The notes: generated by a model not told the origin, from the sequence alone. Shown: positions 17,128 through 26,295, counted from the first letter of the stretch. The stretch: DNA of 36,784 bases from Peptococcaceae bacterium UBA3937 (GCA_002385735.1 DGEB01000041.1:1-36784); one strand, 5' to 3'. Translations and numbers: made by a program.

Positions 17128-17661
17128 TTAAGATTGTAACTTCGCACGCAGTTGCGTCAGTACCTCCAGGCGGGGATCCGGTTGAAACTGAGGACAGTCG
17201 CAATCGTCCTCTTTCCGGTTCTTTCCGCACACCGGGCACAGGCCCGGACAATCAGGGGTACAAAGCACCCGCATCGGGATGTTCAGCATAATCGTTTCCT
17301 GCACAATGGGCGACAGGTCAAGCCATTCATCGTTGTAAAAAACTACAGGAGTGATCATCCCGTCATCCTCATCAACAAAATACTTGCCCCGGTCTTCCTC
17401 GTGACAGTATTGTTCCGTCACTTGCAAATGAAATGGCAAGATCACCGGCTCCAAACACCTGCTGCAGGAAAGTTCGACTTCCGTATCGATCTCCATCTCC
17501 AGATCGAGAAAGTCACCCCCCGTGTTGGTGATACTGCCCCGGGCGGAAATCGGCTTGGTAAAAGCGCCCTCCTCACCTAAGGGCGGATTCTCCTCCAAAA
17601 GGAAACTAAATTCCTCCCGGGCTCCCAGTTCTTTACGCAACCTGCCAATAAAGATTTTCAT
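17128..17661 (-). CDS. yceD: DUF177/YceD family protein
   Basis: Member of the DUF177 family that nearly always precedes rpmF; relatives have been linked to 23S rRNA accumulation, but the mechanism is unclear. The 177-residue product has a Cys pair at CSRC and the C-terminal cluster CTPDCPGLCPVCGKN followed by CDC, probably a zinc site. Length is typical. The start ATG at 17659-17661 sits behind AGGGGTGGAG; a longer frame upstream would run into pta and lacks support. It lies between pta (59-base gap) and rpmF. Confidence 0.9.
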   Translation of the reverse strand: MKIFIGRLRKELGAREEFSFLLEENPPLGEEGAFTKPISARGSITNTGGDFLDLEMEIDTEVELSCSRCLEPVILPFHLQVTEQYCHEEDRGKYFVDEDDGMITPVVFYNDEWLDLSPIVQETIMLNIPMRVLCTPDCPGLCPVCGKNRKEDDCDCPQFQPDPRLEVLTQLRAKLQS

Positions 17662-17720
17662 ATGCTCCACCCCTATAAGCCAATTCATTATACAAATTTC
17701 CGGGACACTTGTCAACTGTT

Positions 17721-18716
17721 CTAGCCAACGGCCTGGCAAGCCGTTATGGCGACGGTATTCACGATATCCTCCACGCTGCAGCCTCTGGATAAATCGTTCA
17801 CCGGTTTGGCCATCCCTTGCAGGACTGGACCAATGGCTTCTACGCCACCAAAGCGTTGCGCCAGTTTATAGCCAATGTTGCCGGCTTGTAAATCCGGAAA
17901 GACCAAAACATTGGCCTGCCCGGCCACGATGCTGCCCGGCGCTTTGGAGGCGCCAACTTTAGCCACAATCGCGGCGTCCGCCTGTAATTCGCCGTCCACA
18001 ATCAATGCCGGATCTTTTTCCTTGGCCAAACGGGTAGCCTCAATGACCTTGTCTACTAATTCGTGTTTTGCGCTGCCCTTCGTCGAGAAGGAGAGCATGG
18101 CCACCTTCGGTTCAAAGCCCACTAAGGCCCGGGCTGTGCGTGCCGACACCACGGCGATCTCGGCCAGTTGTTCCGCCGTGGGATTGGGATTGACCGCACA
18201 ATCAGCAAAAAGCAAAATTCCGTTATCGCCTAACTCTTTCTTCGGGCTAACCATGATAAAGGCTCCCGATACGGAGGAAATGCCCGGCGCCGTTTTGATA
18301 ATCTGTAAAGCCGGACGCAAGACATCGCCGGTGGTGTTTTGCGCTCCGGCCACCATCCCATCGGCCTCCCCTTTATAAATCATCATGGCGCCGAAATAGA
18401 GGGGATTGGCGACCAGTTGCCGTGCCGCTTCTTCCGTCAGCCCCTTTTTCTTTCTCAGTTCATAGAGTTCTGCCGCAAAACCATCAAATTTCTCCGATTG
18501 CTCCGGATCAATGACGGTGATCTTTGCAAGGTCTGTCCCGACCTTGGCGGCAACCGCCTTTACTTCGTTCACTTTACCAAGTAAAATAATCTTGGCAATC
18601 CCTTCCTTGGCAATTAACCCCGCCGCGGTTACCGTACGTTCTTCCGTACCTTCTGCTAAGACAATCGTGCGCTGATTCTTTTTGGCTTTTGCCCTGATAT
18701 CATCAATTATGCTCAT
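17721..18716 (-). CDS. pta: Phosphate acetyltransferase
   Basis: Interconverts acetyl-CoA and acetyl phosphate, the entry to substrate-level ATP formation through acetate kinase. The 331-residue protein is a compact single-domain Pta, with LAEGTEERT near the N terminus, DGMVAGAQNTTGDVLRPALQ in the middle and VFPDLQAGNIGYKLAQR near the C terminus. ATG start with GGAAGGA upstream, and a TTGACT-18-TAAAAT promoter about 70 bases before it. No ackA follows, although this is a frequent position for it in Clostridia. Confidence 0.96.
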   Translation of the reverse strand: MSIIDDIRAKAKKNQRTIVLAEGTEERTVTAAGLIAKEGIAKIILLGKVNEVKAVAAKVGTDLAKITVIDPEQSEKFDGFAAELYELRKKKGLTEEAARQLVANPLYFGAMMIYKGEADGMVAGAQNTTGDVLRPALQIIKTAPGISSVSGAFIMVSPKKELGDNGILLFADCAVNPNPTAEQLAEIAVVSARTARALVGFEPKVAMLSFSTKGSAKHELVDKVIEATRLAKEKDPALIVDGELQADAAIVAKVGASKAPGSIVAGQANVLVFPDLQAGNIGYKLAQRFGGVEAIGPVLQGMAKPVNDLSRGCSVEDIVNTVAITACQAVG

Positions 18717-18785
18717 CTGTTCATCCTTCCTTTCAGTATTGTTTCTTAGCTTTTTCTCGCCATAACGATTATGTATATATCTACT

Positions 18786-18815
18786 ATTTTACTTCTCTTA
18801 TAGCTATTTAGTCAA
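18786..18815 (-). promoter_or_regulatory. Promoter of pta
   Basis: -35 TTGACT (18810-18815), 18-base spacer, -10 TAAAAT (18786-18791), in the divergent pta/tmcAL intergenic region. No matching promoter for tmcAL is obvious on the other strand. Confidence 0.65.
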
Positions 18816-18881
18816 AGGATTTTCTTTTAACAGCGCATTTTCATTTTATTTAATTGGTTTGAGTAAAGGAGTTGTTTATAA

Positions 18882-20159
18882 ATGAACGTGCTGGGCATTA
18901 TCGCCGAATATAATCCCTTCCATAACGGACACCGCTATCATTTGGAGCAGGCGCGCCAAAAGGCGTGCGCCGACGGGGTGGTGTGCGTCATGAGCGGCAA
19001 TTTTGTCCAGCGCGGCGAACCGGCCTTCCTGGATAAATGGGCCCGTGCCCAAATGGCCCTTAACCAAGGCGTGGACCTGGTCTTTGAACTGCCTGTACTT
19101 TACGCCACCCGCAGTGCTTACTGGTTTGCCAAGGGCGGAGTGCTGTCCCTTTACCGCACCGGAATCGTTTCGCACCTTGCCTTTGGGGTGGAAACGGCTG
19201 AGCCTGCCCTCCTCAAGGAAATCGCCAAACTCTTGGCCAACGAACCGGCTTCCTTTCAAAAGCTCCTCCGGCAGGAACTGAAAACAGGTTCTTCCTTTCC
19301 CAAGGCCAGAGCCAAGGCCCTACCTGCCGAACTGGCTGAAGAGGACAGGCTATTGCATAGCCCCAACAATGTCTTAGCCCTGGCTTATTTACAGGTGCTG
19401 GAGGAAGAAAAAATCCCCCTCACTCCCGTCATGATCCAACGCCAAGGCAGCGGTTACCACGATCGGACCCTTGAACCAAACAAGCTGCCCAGTGCCACCG
19501 CCCTGCGCCAGGCGCTCTTGAACGGAAACGCAAAACTACATGAATTAACGGAATACATGCCTGTAACAACACAGGAAATCATCGCCGCGGAATACCGTGC
19601 CGGAAAAGGCCCCTTTTCCCTGACCTTGCTTGATGCTCCGCTTTTAACCCTCTTGCGGCGCGCCTCCAGGGAAGAACTGCGGCAAATCGTCGAGGTTACG
19701 GAAGGATTGGAAAACCGGATTCAAAAAACAGCGGCAAGTGCCGAAAACATCGCCGGTTTTCTTGACGCCCTGAAAACCAAACGCTATCCTTACACCCGCC
19801 TGCAACGCTTCTTAATCCACCTGCTCTTAAACTATACCAAAAAGGAAGAAACCCTTTTGTCGGAAGGTCCACCATACTTGCGTTTGTTGGGCTTCACCCC
19901 GAAAGGACAGGGTTTGCTGAAAATGATGAAACAAAAGGCCGTCCTTCCCCTGATTACCAAGGGCAGCCAAATTAAAAAGTATCTCCCGGATAGCCGCCTT
20001 CAACAGTTCTGGGAATTTGATGTCCGGGCGACGAATTTATATAGCTTACTCTACCCGGACGCCGCAAGGCGCCAGGGAAACCTTGACTATTTGCGCAAGC
20101 CCGTTTTTTGCCCGGCGTCGGCCGGTGAAAAGTCGGCGGGTGAAACCACCAAGGAATGA
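18882..20159 (+). CDS. tmcAL: tRNA(Met) cytidine acetate ligase
   Basis: ATP-dependent enzyme (formerly YlbM) that activates acetate to acetyl-AMP and acetylates C34 of elongator tRNA-Met in Bacillus subtilis. The 425-residue protein opens with GIIAEYNPFHNGH (5-17), a nucleotidyltransferase HIGH-type motif, then SGNFVQRGEPA (38-48) and later KLPSATALR. The remainder is the helical C-terminal region usual for the family. ATG start with AAAGGAG about ten bases before. It is divergent from pta and followed by ylbJ, a common Clostridia grouping. Confidence 0.94.
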   Translation: MNVLGIIAEYNPFHNGHRYHLEQARQKACADGVVCVMSGNFVQRGEPAFLDKWARAQMALNQGVDLVFELPVLYATRSAYWFAKGGVLSLYRTGIVSHLAFGVETAEPALLKEIAKLLANEPASFQKLLRQELKTGSSFPKARAKALPAELAEEDRLLHSPNNVLALAYLQVLEEEKIPLTPVMIQRQGSGYHDRTLEPNKLPSATALRQALLNGNAKLHELTEYMPVTTQEIIAAEYRAGKGPFSLTLLDAPLLTLLRRASREELRQIVEVTEGLENRIQKTAASAENIAGFLDALKTKRYPYTRLQRFLIHLLLNYTKKEETLLSEGPPYLRLLGFTPKGQGLLKMMKQKAVLPLITKGSQIKKYLPDSRLQQFWEFDVRATNLYSLLYPDAARRQGNLDYLRKPVFCPASAGEKSAGETTKE

Positions 20160-20241
20160 CTCCACACAAGAGAATGACCAAATGAAGCACCAGTAGATAC
20201 CTACTAGATGCGGAAAAGTGAAAATGGTCTAGTCCGGTTGT

Positions 20242-20289
20242 CCTTCCCATATACTATAACGATGTGCTTTGGATTATAGAATGGGAAGG
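20242..20289 (+). promoter_or_regulatory. Hairpin covering the ylbJ ribosome site
   Basis: CCTTCCCAT (20242-20250) pairs perfectly with ATGGGAAGG (20281-20289). Inside it CTATAA (20254-20259) pairs with TTATAG (20274-20279), leaving a 14-base loop. The 3' arm contains the ylbJ Shine-Dalgarno GGGAAGG, so the folded mRNA would hide it. No T-tract follows, so it is not a terminator. Confidence 0.65.
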
Positions 20290-20296
20290 TGTTTTT

Positions 20297-21496
20297 ATGC
20301 GCTCCGCTTTTTTGACCGGCGGCATCACCCTGCTCTTGCTGGCCATGCTGTTCTGGCCGGAAGCAACCTACCAGGGGGCCTTATCCGGACTGGAGCTATG
20401 GGCAACCACCCTGGTTCCCGCGCTCTTTCCCTTTATGGTCATCGCCGAAATCCTCCTCAAAATCGGGGTGGTGCCAATGCTGGGGGTACTGCTGGAACCG
20501 GTGATGCGTCCCTTGTTTAATCTACCCGGGGCGGCTTCCTTTGTGGTGGCCATGGGCTTTACCTCCGGCTTTCCCATGGGCGCGGTATTGACCAAACGCC
20601 TTTGTGAGGAAAAACAGTGCACCATCGCGGAAGGGGAACGGCTGGTGGCCTTCACCAATAATTCCAGCCCTCTTTTTATCCTGGGGGCGGTGGCCGTCGG
20701 GATGTTTCAATATCCCTTGCTCGGCGTCCTCCTCGCCGTTGCTCATTACCTGGCCAACATCCTTATCGGCATCCTGCTGGGGCTAAAAGCGCCCCGGCCG
20801 CCACAAGGGCATCATCTGGGGCAACCCCTGCTGCGGCGCAGCCTCCAGGCGCTGCTTCAGGCACAAAAAAAGCGCCCGCCCTGGGCGCAAATGATGCGTA
20901 CGGCCATCACCAACGGGGTGAACAATATTTGCCTCATCGGTGGTTTTGTCATTATTTTTGCCATCTTGCTTAAGCTCCTGCAGGTAACTTCCCTGCAGGC
21001 TCTTTTCGAATACCCCTGTGCCCTTTTCCTGGCCATAATCGGTCTGACCCCGACCGCCGGCATGGATGCCGCCTTAGCCACCGCTTTCTGGGAAATGACC
21101 CTCGGCCTGAAAGAGCTTTCTTTAGCCACGGCCCCGCTCCGGGAAAAAGCGATTCTAGCCAGCATAATCTTAGGCTGGAGCGGGCTTTCCATTCAAGCAC
21201 AAGTCACTGGGGTCTTAGCCGGTTCCGACATCAGCCCTCGCCTCTATTACCGCAGCAGGCTGCTCCATAGCGTGCTCGCAGGTCTGCTGACTTACCTTTT
21301 AACCTTCAACCAGGACCGGCTTTCCCTGCCCAGCGCGCCTGCCTTGACTCTTTTAGCCGAGCCCAAAGCTTTCTTCCCTTTACTGCTCTTTAATTTTGGC
21401 GCGGCCTGCCGGCTTTTCATCTATAGCTTGGGCACGCTTTTCGCTCTTGCTTTGCTTGCCCTGGGCATCAACCAAATACACCGTAAGCTGCATTAA
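20297..21496 (+). CDS. ylbJ: Sporulation integral membrane protein YlbJ
   Basis: Polytopic membrane protein of the YlbJ family, needed for heat-resistant spores in B. subtilis; its transported substrate, if any, is not settled. The 399-residue product has about eight hydrophobic helices and the family's nucleoside-recognition (Gate)-like blocks (MGFTSGFPMGAV, FTNNSSPLFILGAVAVGMF, LTPTAGMDAALA). I choose the ATG at 20297, behind GGGAAGGTG; an in-frame start 33 bases upstream lies in the hairpin loop region and has no ribosome site. It is 137 bases from tmcAL and converges on the pilus operon with only 23 bases between stops. Confidence 0.92.
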   Translation: MRSAFLTGGITLLLLAMLFWPEATYQGALSGLELWATTLVPALFPFMVIAEILLKIGVVPMLGVLLEPVMRPLFNLPGAASFVVAMGFTSGFPMGAVLTKRLCEEKQCTIAEGERLVAFTNNSSPLFILGAVAVGMFQYPLLGVLLAVAHYLANILIGILLGLKAPRPPQGHHLGQPLLRRSLQALLQAQKKRPPWAQMMRTAITNGVNNICLIGGFVIIFAILLKLLQVTSLQALFEYPCALFLAIIGLTPTAGMDAALATAFWEMTLGLKELSLATAPLREKAILASIILGWSGLSIQAQVTGVLAGSDISPRLYYRSRLLHSVLAGLLTYLLTFNQDRLSLPSAPALTLLAEPKAFFPLLLFNFGAACRLFIYSLGTLFALALLALGINQIHRKLH

Positions 21497-21519
21497 AAGG
21501 CAAAACAAGCAAGAACCCC

Positions 21520-22014
21520 TTAATTCATGTTCCGTAAAACTATTTTTTCGGTAATTTCAAAGCTGGCTCGGCCTCTTTCCCCTTTGACCGTTAGCTCGAT
21601 CAGGTTGGGAATCGGTGTGCCGTCATCTTTTTCTCCTTGTTTGAAAGAAATGGCCGTAATATCCCTGGCCAGGACCGTTGCGTTCCCGTTTAAAACATAT
21701 TTTAATTCGCCGGTGCCAGGGTCATGGATAAATTCCACTTCTTCCAGCGAGCCGGTGGGCAATAAGCGTCTGAAAACGGCGCCATTAGTCCTTGGAGTGA
21801 ACTCGTCCTTATCCATAATCAATCTGCTGACCCCTTGGATCGTATCCCGCACCTGGTCTTGTATGAAAATCTGGTCCTGGGCCATCTTGTTGTAGCGCAG
21901 GTTTTGCCCTAAAACGGAGAGGATGGCGATAAGGACAAAGCCGCCCACGGCGAGGGAAATGACTAGTTCCGCCAGCGTAAAGCCCTTACTGTTTAACTTC
22001 AAGCTCTTTCCCAT
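21520..22014 (-). CDS. Type IV minor pilin, PilW/PulJ-like
   Basis: Prepilin-like protein of 164 residues. A short basic leader ends at G11, followed by FTLAELVIS with Glu at +5 and a hydrophobic helix to about residue 34: the class III signal cut by PilD-type peptidases. The rest is a small beta-rich domain. As last gene of the pilus operon after PilV- and PilX-like genes, it fits a PilW/GspJ-type minor pilin that helps start pilus assembly. ATG start with GGGGAG seven bases upstream. The exact minor-pilin class is inferred from position. Confidence 0.8.
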   Translation of the reverse strand: MGKSLKLNSKGFTLAELVISLAVGGFVLIAILSVLGQNLRYNKMAQDQIFIQDQVRDTIQGVSRLIMDKDEFTPRTNGAVFRRLLPTGSLEEVEFIHDPGTGELKYVLNGNATVLARDITAISFKQGEKDDGTPIPNLIELTVKGERGRASFEITEKIVLRNMN

Positions 22015-22041
22015 GATTACTCCCCTATCTTTCCTCAGGTT

Positions 22042-24216
22042 CTACTTAGCTTTTTCCCAATCCCTAATCTTGATTAAATCACCGGTTTCAAAACTGCTGG
22101 TACTCACTACCGCTTTGCTACTATCTTCCCACACCAGCTTCTTTTCAGTCCAGAAATTGCTTAATTCAGGATAGCTTAACTTTCCGGCTTGAGGGTCATA
22201 ATGGAAGGGATTGAGTAAACCTTTTTCTTCCCGGTCAATGACTGCTTGTTTCACATAATTCGGATCGGCAATGAATTTAAAATTCGAGGGACTGGCAAAA
22301 CTGATGCAATGTTGCGCAATAACCAAGCCGGTAAAAGTAATGTTACCGAAGAATTTAACATGCTCCCTGTTAAGAATTACCCCTTTACAGGGCGAATCTA
22401 CATAAAGAACTTTCGTAGCGGGAGGCAAATTCGCCGGATCAAAGGAATAGCCTTTTTCGATTACAAATAATTTACTTTCATCACTATTTACCCAGAAAAC
22501 TTCTTTTGCCGGATTGTTTCTGGTTGATCCTTCACCGCCCGGCCCATATTGTCCGTGGAAATAATCACCGAAGGTATGAGCAGCATCATTATTCGCATTG
22601 CCAAAAAAGCTGGAGTGCACATAGAGCCTCAGGTCCGCGAATTCAATCTGCTTAAATTTAAGCTCATTGAAGATCTTGCGATGCGCATCCCTACTTAAAT
22701 CCAATTCAACGGTATTCGCTACACTGATGTGCCCGCCTTTAGTGTTGACATCCGATTGGATTAATTCAGTGCTGGCAGGCATTTTATACCATGTGTCAAT
22801 ATTAATGGAAGATGTACCGTACAAAATCAGGTGACCGGAAGTGTAAACATTGCCCTCTATTTTGATCTCATCCTCTTCACATAAATTGTTAATAACCACA
22901 TTGTGGGTATAAACATTCTTTTTGATCGTTAATTTACTGTGGGTGGAAACCCCGACGGGGATCTCCCCAAGGTAGGGGTCGTCTTTATCCAAAATACCGT
23001 CGTTATCATCGTCATCATCGGTGCTATCCGGTTCTCCATCGTTATCAAAGTCATCGTCATCCCAGCCCTCAATACCGTCATTGTCATGGTCATTATCTAG
23101 CCAATCCCTGATTCCGTCTCCGTCGGTATCAACCATTGGTCCGAGGATATTCCCCTGATGCTGAATATTGTTTAAACAAGACACATTACCGTCAATGGTT
23201 ACGTTAATACCATTCGTATTGCGGGCTGTTTTGGCCAGGGTCAACCCTTCCACGGTAACAAATTCATCCTCCGTAGGCTGAATGTCCACGTCGAAAGGAC
23301 GATAAGGCTGGGAAGAATAAGCTTTAACCAACGTAGCCTTAGGATTATAACCGCGACAATAAACATCGCCTATAATCTCGGCCTTCAAACCATCGTGAAT
23401 AAAGGCAATATTGTTTTCACTGGAAACCAAAGCATAGTTCCAAATGGGATTTTCGTGCACCTCACCGATACTGACACTGGTTGCGGCCGCACTGGGCAAG
23501 TAGGTAGGAACGGTTATCTCAAAACTCATGACCACCTTTTGTGGGGTCTTTTTGCCTTCATCATCTTCCTTGTCATATACCGAACTGAGGGTAATTAAGC
23601 AGGAATCCCCATCGTCTAAATCTTCGAAAGGTTTCCTACCGGGATCGCCGTTGTTGATTTTTTCGATGGTGATCTTCGGCGGATCAGAACTGATGTTGCT
23701 AATCGCCCGGTAATTGCTGGCATCATTCAAATAATTCTTCAGATGATCGTTGATAAATTTCCGGAAGGCCAGTTTAAAGGCGTTTTCACAGTCCTTCCGT
23801 AAAACGAAACCGGGCTTGCCAAGTTCTTCATAGATCTTGTCATAGTAAGGATTGCCGTATGTATCAAGAAAAGGGCTATTATAGGTGGGATTATAACCAC
23901 CCGTTCCTCCCCCGGTTTGAGTACGTTGTTTTTCTTTTTCAATCCAGACTTCAATGGTATTATTTACAGAAATTTTTCCCATCTCCACCGCCTGCTTTAC
24001 CGTACTGAAAATAATCTCATAGGCTTGTTCCAAACCGGACTCCGCCATATAAAAAGACAAATTGGAGGTGCGATCGAACAAACTCAGGCGATAATTATCA
24101 AGACTTAACGAAAGGATCGCCAGGCCAATGGTACTAAGAATTACAATGGCTACGATAACCATAACCATTGTAGAGCCTCGCTCCGTGCTTAATTTCCTGA
24201 ACCAATGCTTAAACAA
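22042..24216 (-). CDS. Large PilX/GspK-like minor pilin with Asp-rich calcium-type repeats
   Basis: The 724-residue product starts with a basic leader and RGSTMVMVIVAIVIL, a PilX_N-type prepilin helix without Glu5, as in GspK tip pseudopilins. After about 300 residues it has an Asp-rich block (about 363-415: DTDGDGIRDW, DNDHDNDGI, DFDNDGEPDS, DDDDNDGILD) like thrombospondin type-3 or dockerin calcium loops. Beta-rich sequence follows to the end, including INIDGNV/IEGNV-type repeats suggestive of a beta-helix. The start is taken as TTG at 24214-24216, with GGGGGAG six bases before it; an earlier in-frame TTG precedes that site. Typical PilX proteins are about 200 residues, so this one is greatly enlarged and may be a tip adhesin. 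Confidence 0.8.
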   Translation of the reverse strand: MFKHWFRKLSTERGSTMVMVIVAIVILSTIGLAILSLSLDNYRLSLFDRTSNLSFYMAESGLEQAYEIIFSTVKQAVEMGKISVNNTIEVWIEKEKQRTQTGGGTGGYNPTYNSPFLDTYGNPYYDKIYEELGKPGFVLRKDCENAFKLAFRKFINDHLKNYLNDASNYRAISNISSDPPKITIEKINNGDPGRKPFEDLDDGDSCLITLSSVYDKEDDEGKKTPQKVVMSFEITVPTYLPSAAATSVSIGEVHENPIWNYALVSSENNIAFIHDGLKAEIIGDVYCRGYNPKATLVKAYSSQPYRPFDVDIQPTEDEFVTVEGLTLAKTARNTNGINVTIDGNVSCLNNIQHQGNILGPMVDTDGDGIRDWLDNDHDNDGIEGWDDDDFDNDGEPDSTDDDDDNDGILDKDDPYLGEIPVGVSTHSKLTIKKNVYTHNVVINNLCEEDEIKIEGNVYTSGHLILYGTSSINIDTWYKMPASTELIQSDVNTKGGHISVANTVELDLSRDAHRKIFNELKFKQIEFADLRLYVHSSFFGNANNDAAHTFGDYFHGQYGPGGEGSTRNNPAKEVFWVNSDESKLFVIEKGYSFDPANLPPATKVLYVDSPCKGVILNREHVKFFGNITFTGLVIAQHCISFASPSNFKFIADPNYVKQAVIDREEKGLLNPFHYDPQAGKLSYPELSNFWTEKKLVWEDSSKAVVSTSSFETGDLIKIRDWEKAK

Positions 24217-24240
24217 GAGCTTCTCCCCCTTTAAAAACAA

Positions 24241-25008
24241 CTAAAACCCGATTTTTCTCGTCTGACCGGCCTTCGCCAAGACATTCCCTTTATCGTCGCT
24301 AACCAGGACCTTAATGGTCGCCCCGGCAATTTGACTCAAATATGGCGGATCTTTAGAGATTTCCACCTCACCCGGGTCGGTGGCTTTTTTAATCTTGAAA
24401 CGATTCTTGGTTGGTTCGGATAAATCATAAACATAAAACTTCGGTTGAGCCCCGGAACCATCGACAGGGAGGCTGTTTTTTACATTAATTGTAAGTTGGG
24501 GATCATTTCTGGTATAAATAATGAGTCTGTTCCCATCATTACTTAATTGAATTTCCTTTAAAGTACTGTTTCCTTTTAAAAAGGAAACCATTACCTTGCC
24601 GACCCGGTCATGGATTTTCATCAACACCTCATCGCCGACAGTAAAAGTGTCACTTTCATGCCCTTCATGAACGAGGGTCAGGATTTCTTGACACTCGCAA
24701 AACCTTTGGTTAAAGGTAATGGAATCCACCTCGTCTTCCGGGGTATCCCTTTCGATTTGCACGGTGATATGTAACCCTTCTTCATCAAAATTATAGGTCC
24801 CCGGATTTAATTCTTCCTTGCTTTTGGCTTTATAATCTTCCATGTACTTCTGACAAAGATAATTCGCGGTTTGTTGCACCTCCGTGGTGTTGTTGGTTCT
24901 CATCGAATTGAGGAAATAATTAGTAAGAGGAAAGATCGCGCAAAGAATCACAGCGGCAATCAGTACTTCTATTAAAGTAAAGCCCTTTTCCTTGTTTTGA
25001 ATAGCCAT
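24241..25008 (-). CDS. Type IV minor pilin, PilV/GspI-like
   Basis: Prepilin-like protein of 255 residues: leader MAIQNKEKG, cleavage expected after G9, then FTLIEVLIAAVIL with Glu at +5. The rest (about 40-255) is beta-rich and not recognised as a known fold. A CEC pair occurs near residue 103. ATG start with GAGGGAGGGGG upstream. It lies 24 bases from the PilX-like gene and 66 bases after the pilO-like gene, in the normal minor-pilin position. Confidence 0.8.
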   Translation of the reverse strand: MAIQNKEKGFTLIEVLIAAVILCAIFPLTNYFLNSMRTNNTTEVQQTANYLCQKYMEDYKAKSKEELNPGTYNFDEEGLHITVQIERDTPEDEVDSITFNQRFCECQEILTLVHEGHESDTFTVGDEVLMKIHDRVGKVMVSFLKGNSTLKEIQLSNDGNRLIIYTRNDPQLTINVKNSLPVDGSGAQPKFYVYDLSEPTKNRFKIKKATDPGEVEISKDPPYLSQIAGATIKVLVSDDKGNVLAKAGQTRKIGF

Positions 25009-25074
25009 ATTACCCCCTCCCTCTTTACCGTTGGTCTTTCGCTCCGTCTTTCTTATCTCTCTTTTGGCTCCCTC

Positions 25075-26280
25075 TTAAAAAACTTCCTCGTATTCATCAG
25101 CATCGAAGGAATCCGCTCCCTCGGTTCCATAATCGACGCGCCCACTACCGTTCTGAAGCAGAATGCCTTGGTGGTCATAGACGGAAATATTCCCCTGGAG
25201 TTCAAAGAATTCTACCCGCGGATTAAGATTGTCATCAGTGATGACCTCAATGATAAAAGGAAGATCCGTTTCATTATAAATGCTCAGCGCTGCTCCGCTA
25301 TGGTCCTCCGCATTTTGACGTGCATCACTGTATACTTTCATTTTGATTTGCTCGTTACCGGTGACAAAAGGCACTTCTGCTTCTTCGCCCATTTCCGGAT
25401 ATCTAACCTCTTTCGTATTGTATTCAAAACAGTATTTTCCTTCGTCATTTTGGAATAAACGGATCACCACTCTTTCCACGTCTTCATTATTGGCATAGAC
25501 GTAACTTTCCGCATTATTGTCATTTTCTAATCCCAAAACAACCGTTGGGAAATCCGAATCATAGGCTTTGGCGGTTAAGGTAAAATCACTGTTGCCTCCC
25601 TTGATTTGGTCCAGTAACATCTTAGCTAAATCAACATTGGGCAGAAAATTGTTTACCGGGCTGCTGCTGGAAAAAGGATTATCTTTTCCTTTATTCCCCG
25701 GCAAGACCGTTCCCGAGGTAATCGATTCACCGCCTTCTGCCCCGCTAATCGATAAAAACTGCAGCCCATACTGTCCTTCCAGAAAATCCGTAGTATTATC
25801 CGCAGTCACCATGACCAGGTCTTTAATCATCACTTTTTTGTTAAACTTGCCGATTTCTTCAAGGAGTTTCAGGAACGAACCGGCGGAACCTTCCAAATCT
25901 GCTGTAATGGTCAGGCAAGGGAAGTTGGCTAATTCTTCCCTTCCTTCCAGGGGTTCATAGCTGACAAAATTGATCCCGGTATTCCCGATGTCCGCATTAT
26001 TTACCATATCATCGAGGGAAAGGATGATCGCTTCTTCATCCAAATTCTGAAAATAACCTTTCAAAAAGGCGGCCACTTTCATATTCAATAATTTATAATC
26101 TTTAATAATATTCCCCATCTGCTCCACTTCGTCGATTTTCGCCTGGAGCTCGTTGTTTTCTTGCTGTAAGGCTTTAATATTGTCCAAAGTCGAAGGAAGA
26201 AGAACCATGACATAAAAGACCACAAATGCCGCTGCGGCCAGGATGAAAACCAGTGTTTTTTCCTTCTCTTCAATCTTCAT
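25075..26280 (-). CDS. pilO: PilO-like alignment protein with a C-terminal extension
   Basis: Inner-membrane component of the PilM-PilN-PilO alignment complex. The 401-residue protein has one transmembrane helix (about 10-31), a short coiled coil (about 34-62) and a ferredoxin-like PilO region (to about 190). Usual PilO proteins have about 200 residues. The second half here (Ser/Gly/Asn-rich linker at about 205-225, then a beta-rich segment with many Asp/Glu) has no counterpart I recognise. ATG start behind GGAGGAGGAGAGG, 15 bases after pilN. Identity rests on topology and gene order. Confidence 0.8.
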   Translation of the reverse strand: MKIEEKEKTLVFILAAAAFVVFYVMVLLPSTLDNIKALQQENNELQAKIDEVEQMGNIIKDYKLLNMKVAAFLKGYFQNLDEEAIILSLDDMVNNADIGNTGINFVSYEPLEGREELANFPCLTITADLEGSAGSFLKLLEEIGKFNKKVMIKDLVMVTADNTTDFLEGQYGLQFLSISGAEGGESITSGTVLPGNKGKDNPFSSSSPVNNFLPNVDLAKMLLDQIKGGNSDFTLTAKAYDSDFPTVVLGLENDNNAESYVYANNEDVERVVIRLFQNDEGKYCFEYNTKEVRYPEMGEEAEVPFVTGNEQIKMKVYSDARQNAEDHSGAALSIYNETDLPFIIEVITDDNLNPRVEFFELQGNISVYDHQGILLQNGSGRVDYGTEGADSFDADEYEEVF

Positions 26281-26295
26281 GTTCCTCTCCTCCTC

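Noticed and set aside
17067..17147. 27-residue N-terminal extension of rpmF
   Set aside because: L32 starts MGVPQNRR/MAVP; the ribosome site GGAGGTGGG is directly before 17066.
22980..23110. Simple-sequence repeat expansion inside the PilX-like gene
   Set aside because: The Asp-coding DNA is repetitive but the protein pattern follows calcium-loop spacing and the frame is intact, so a protein-level explanation fits better.
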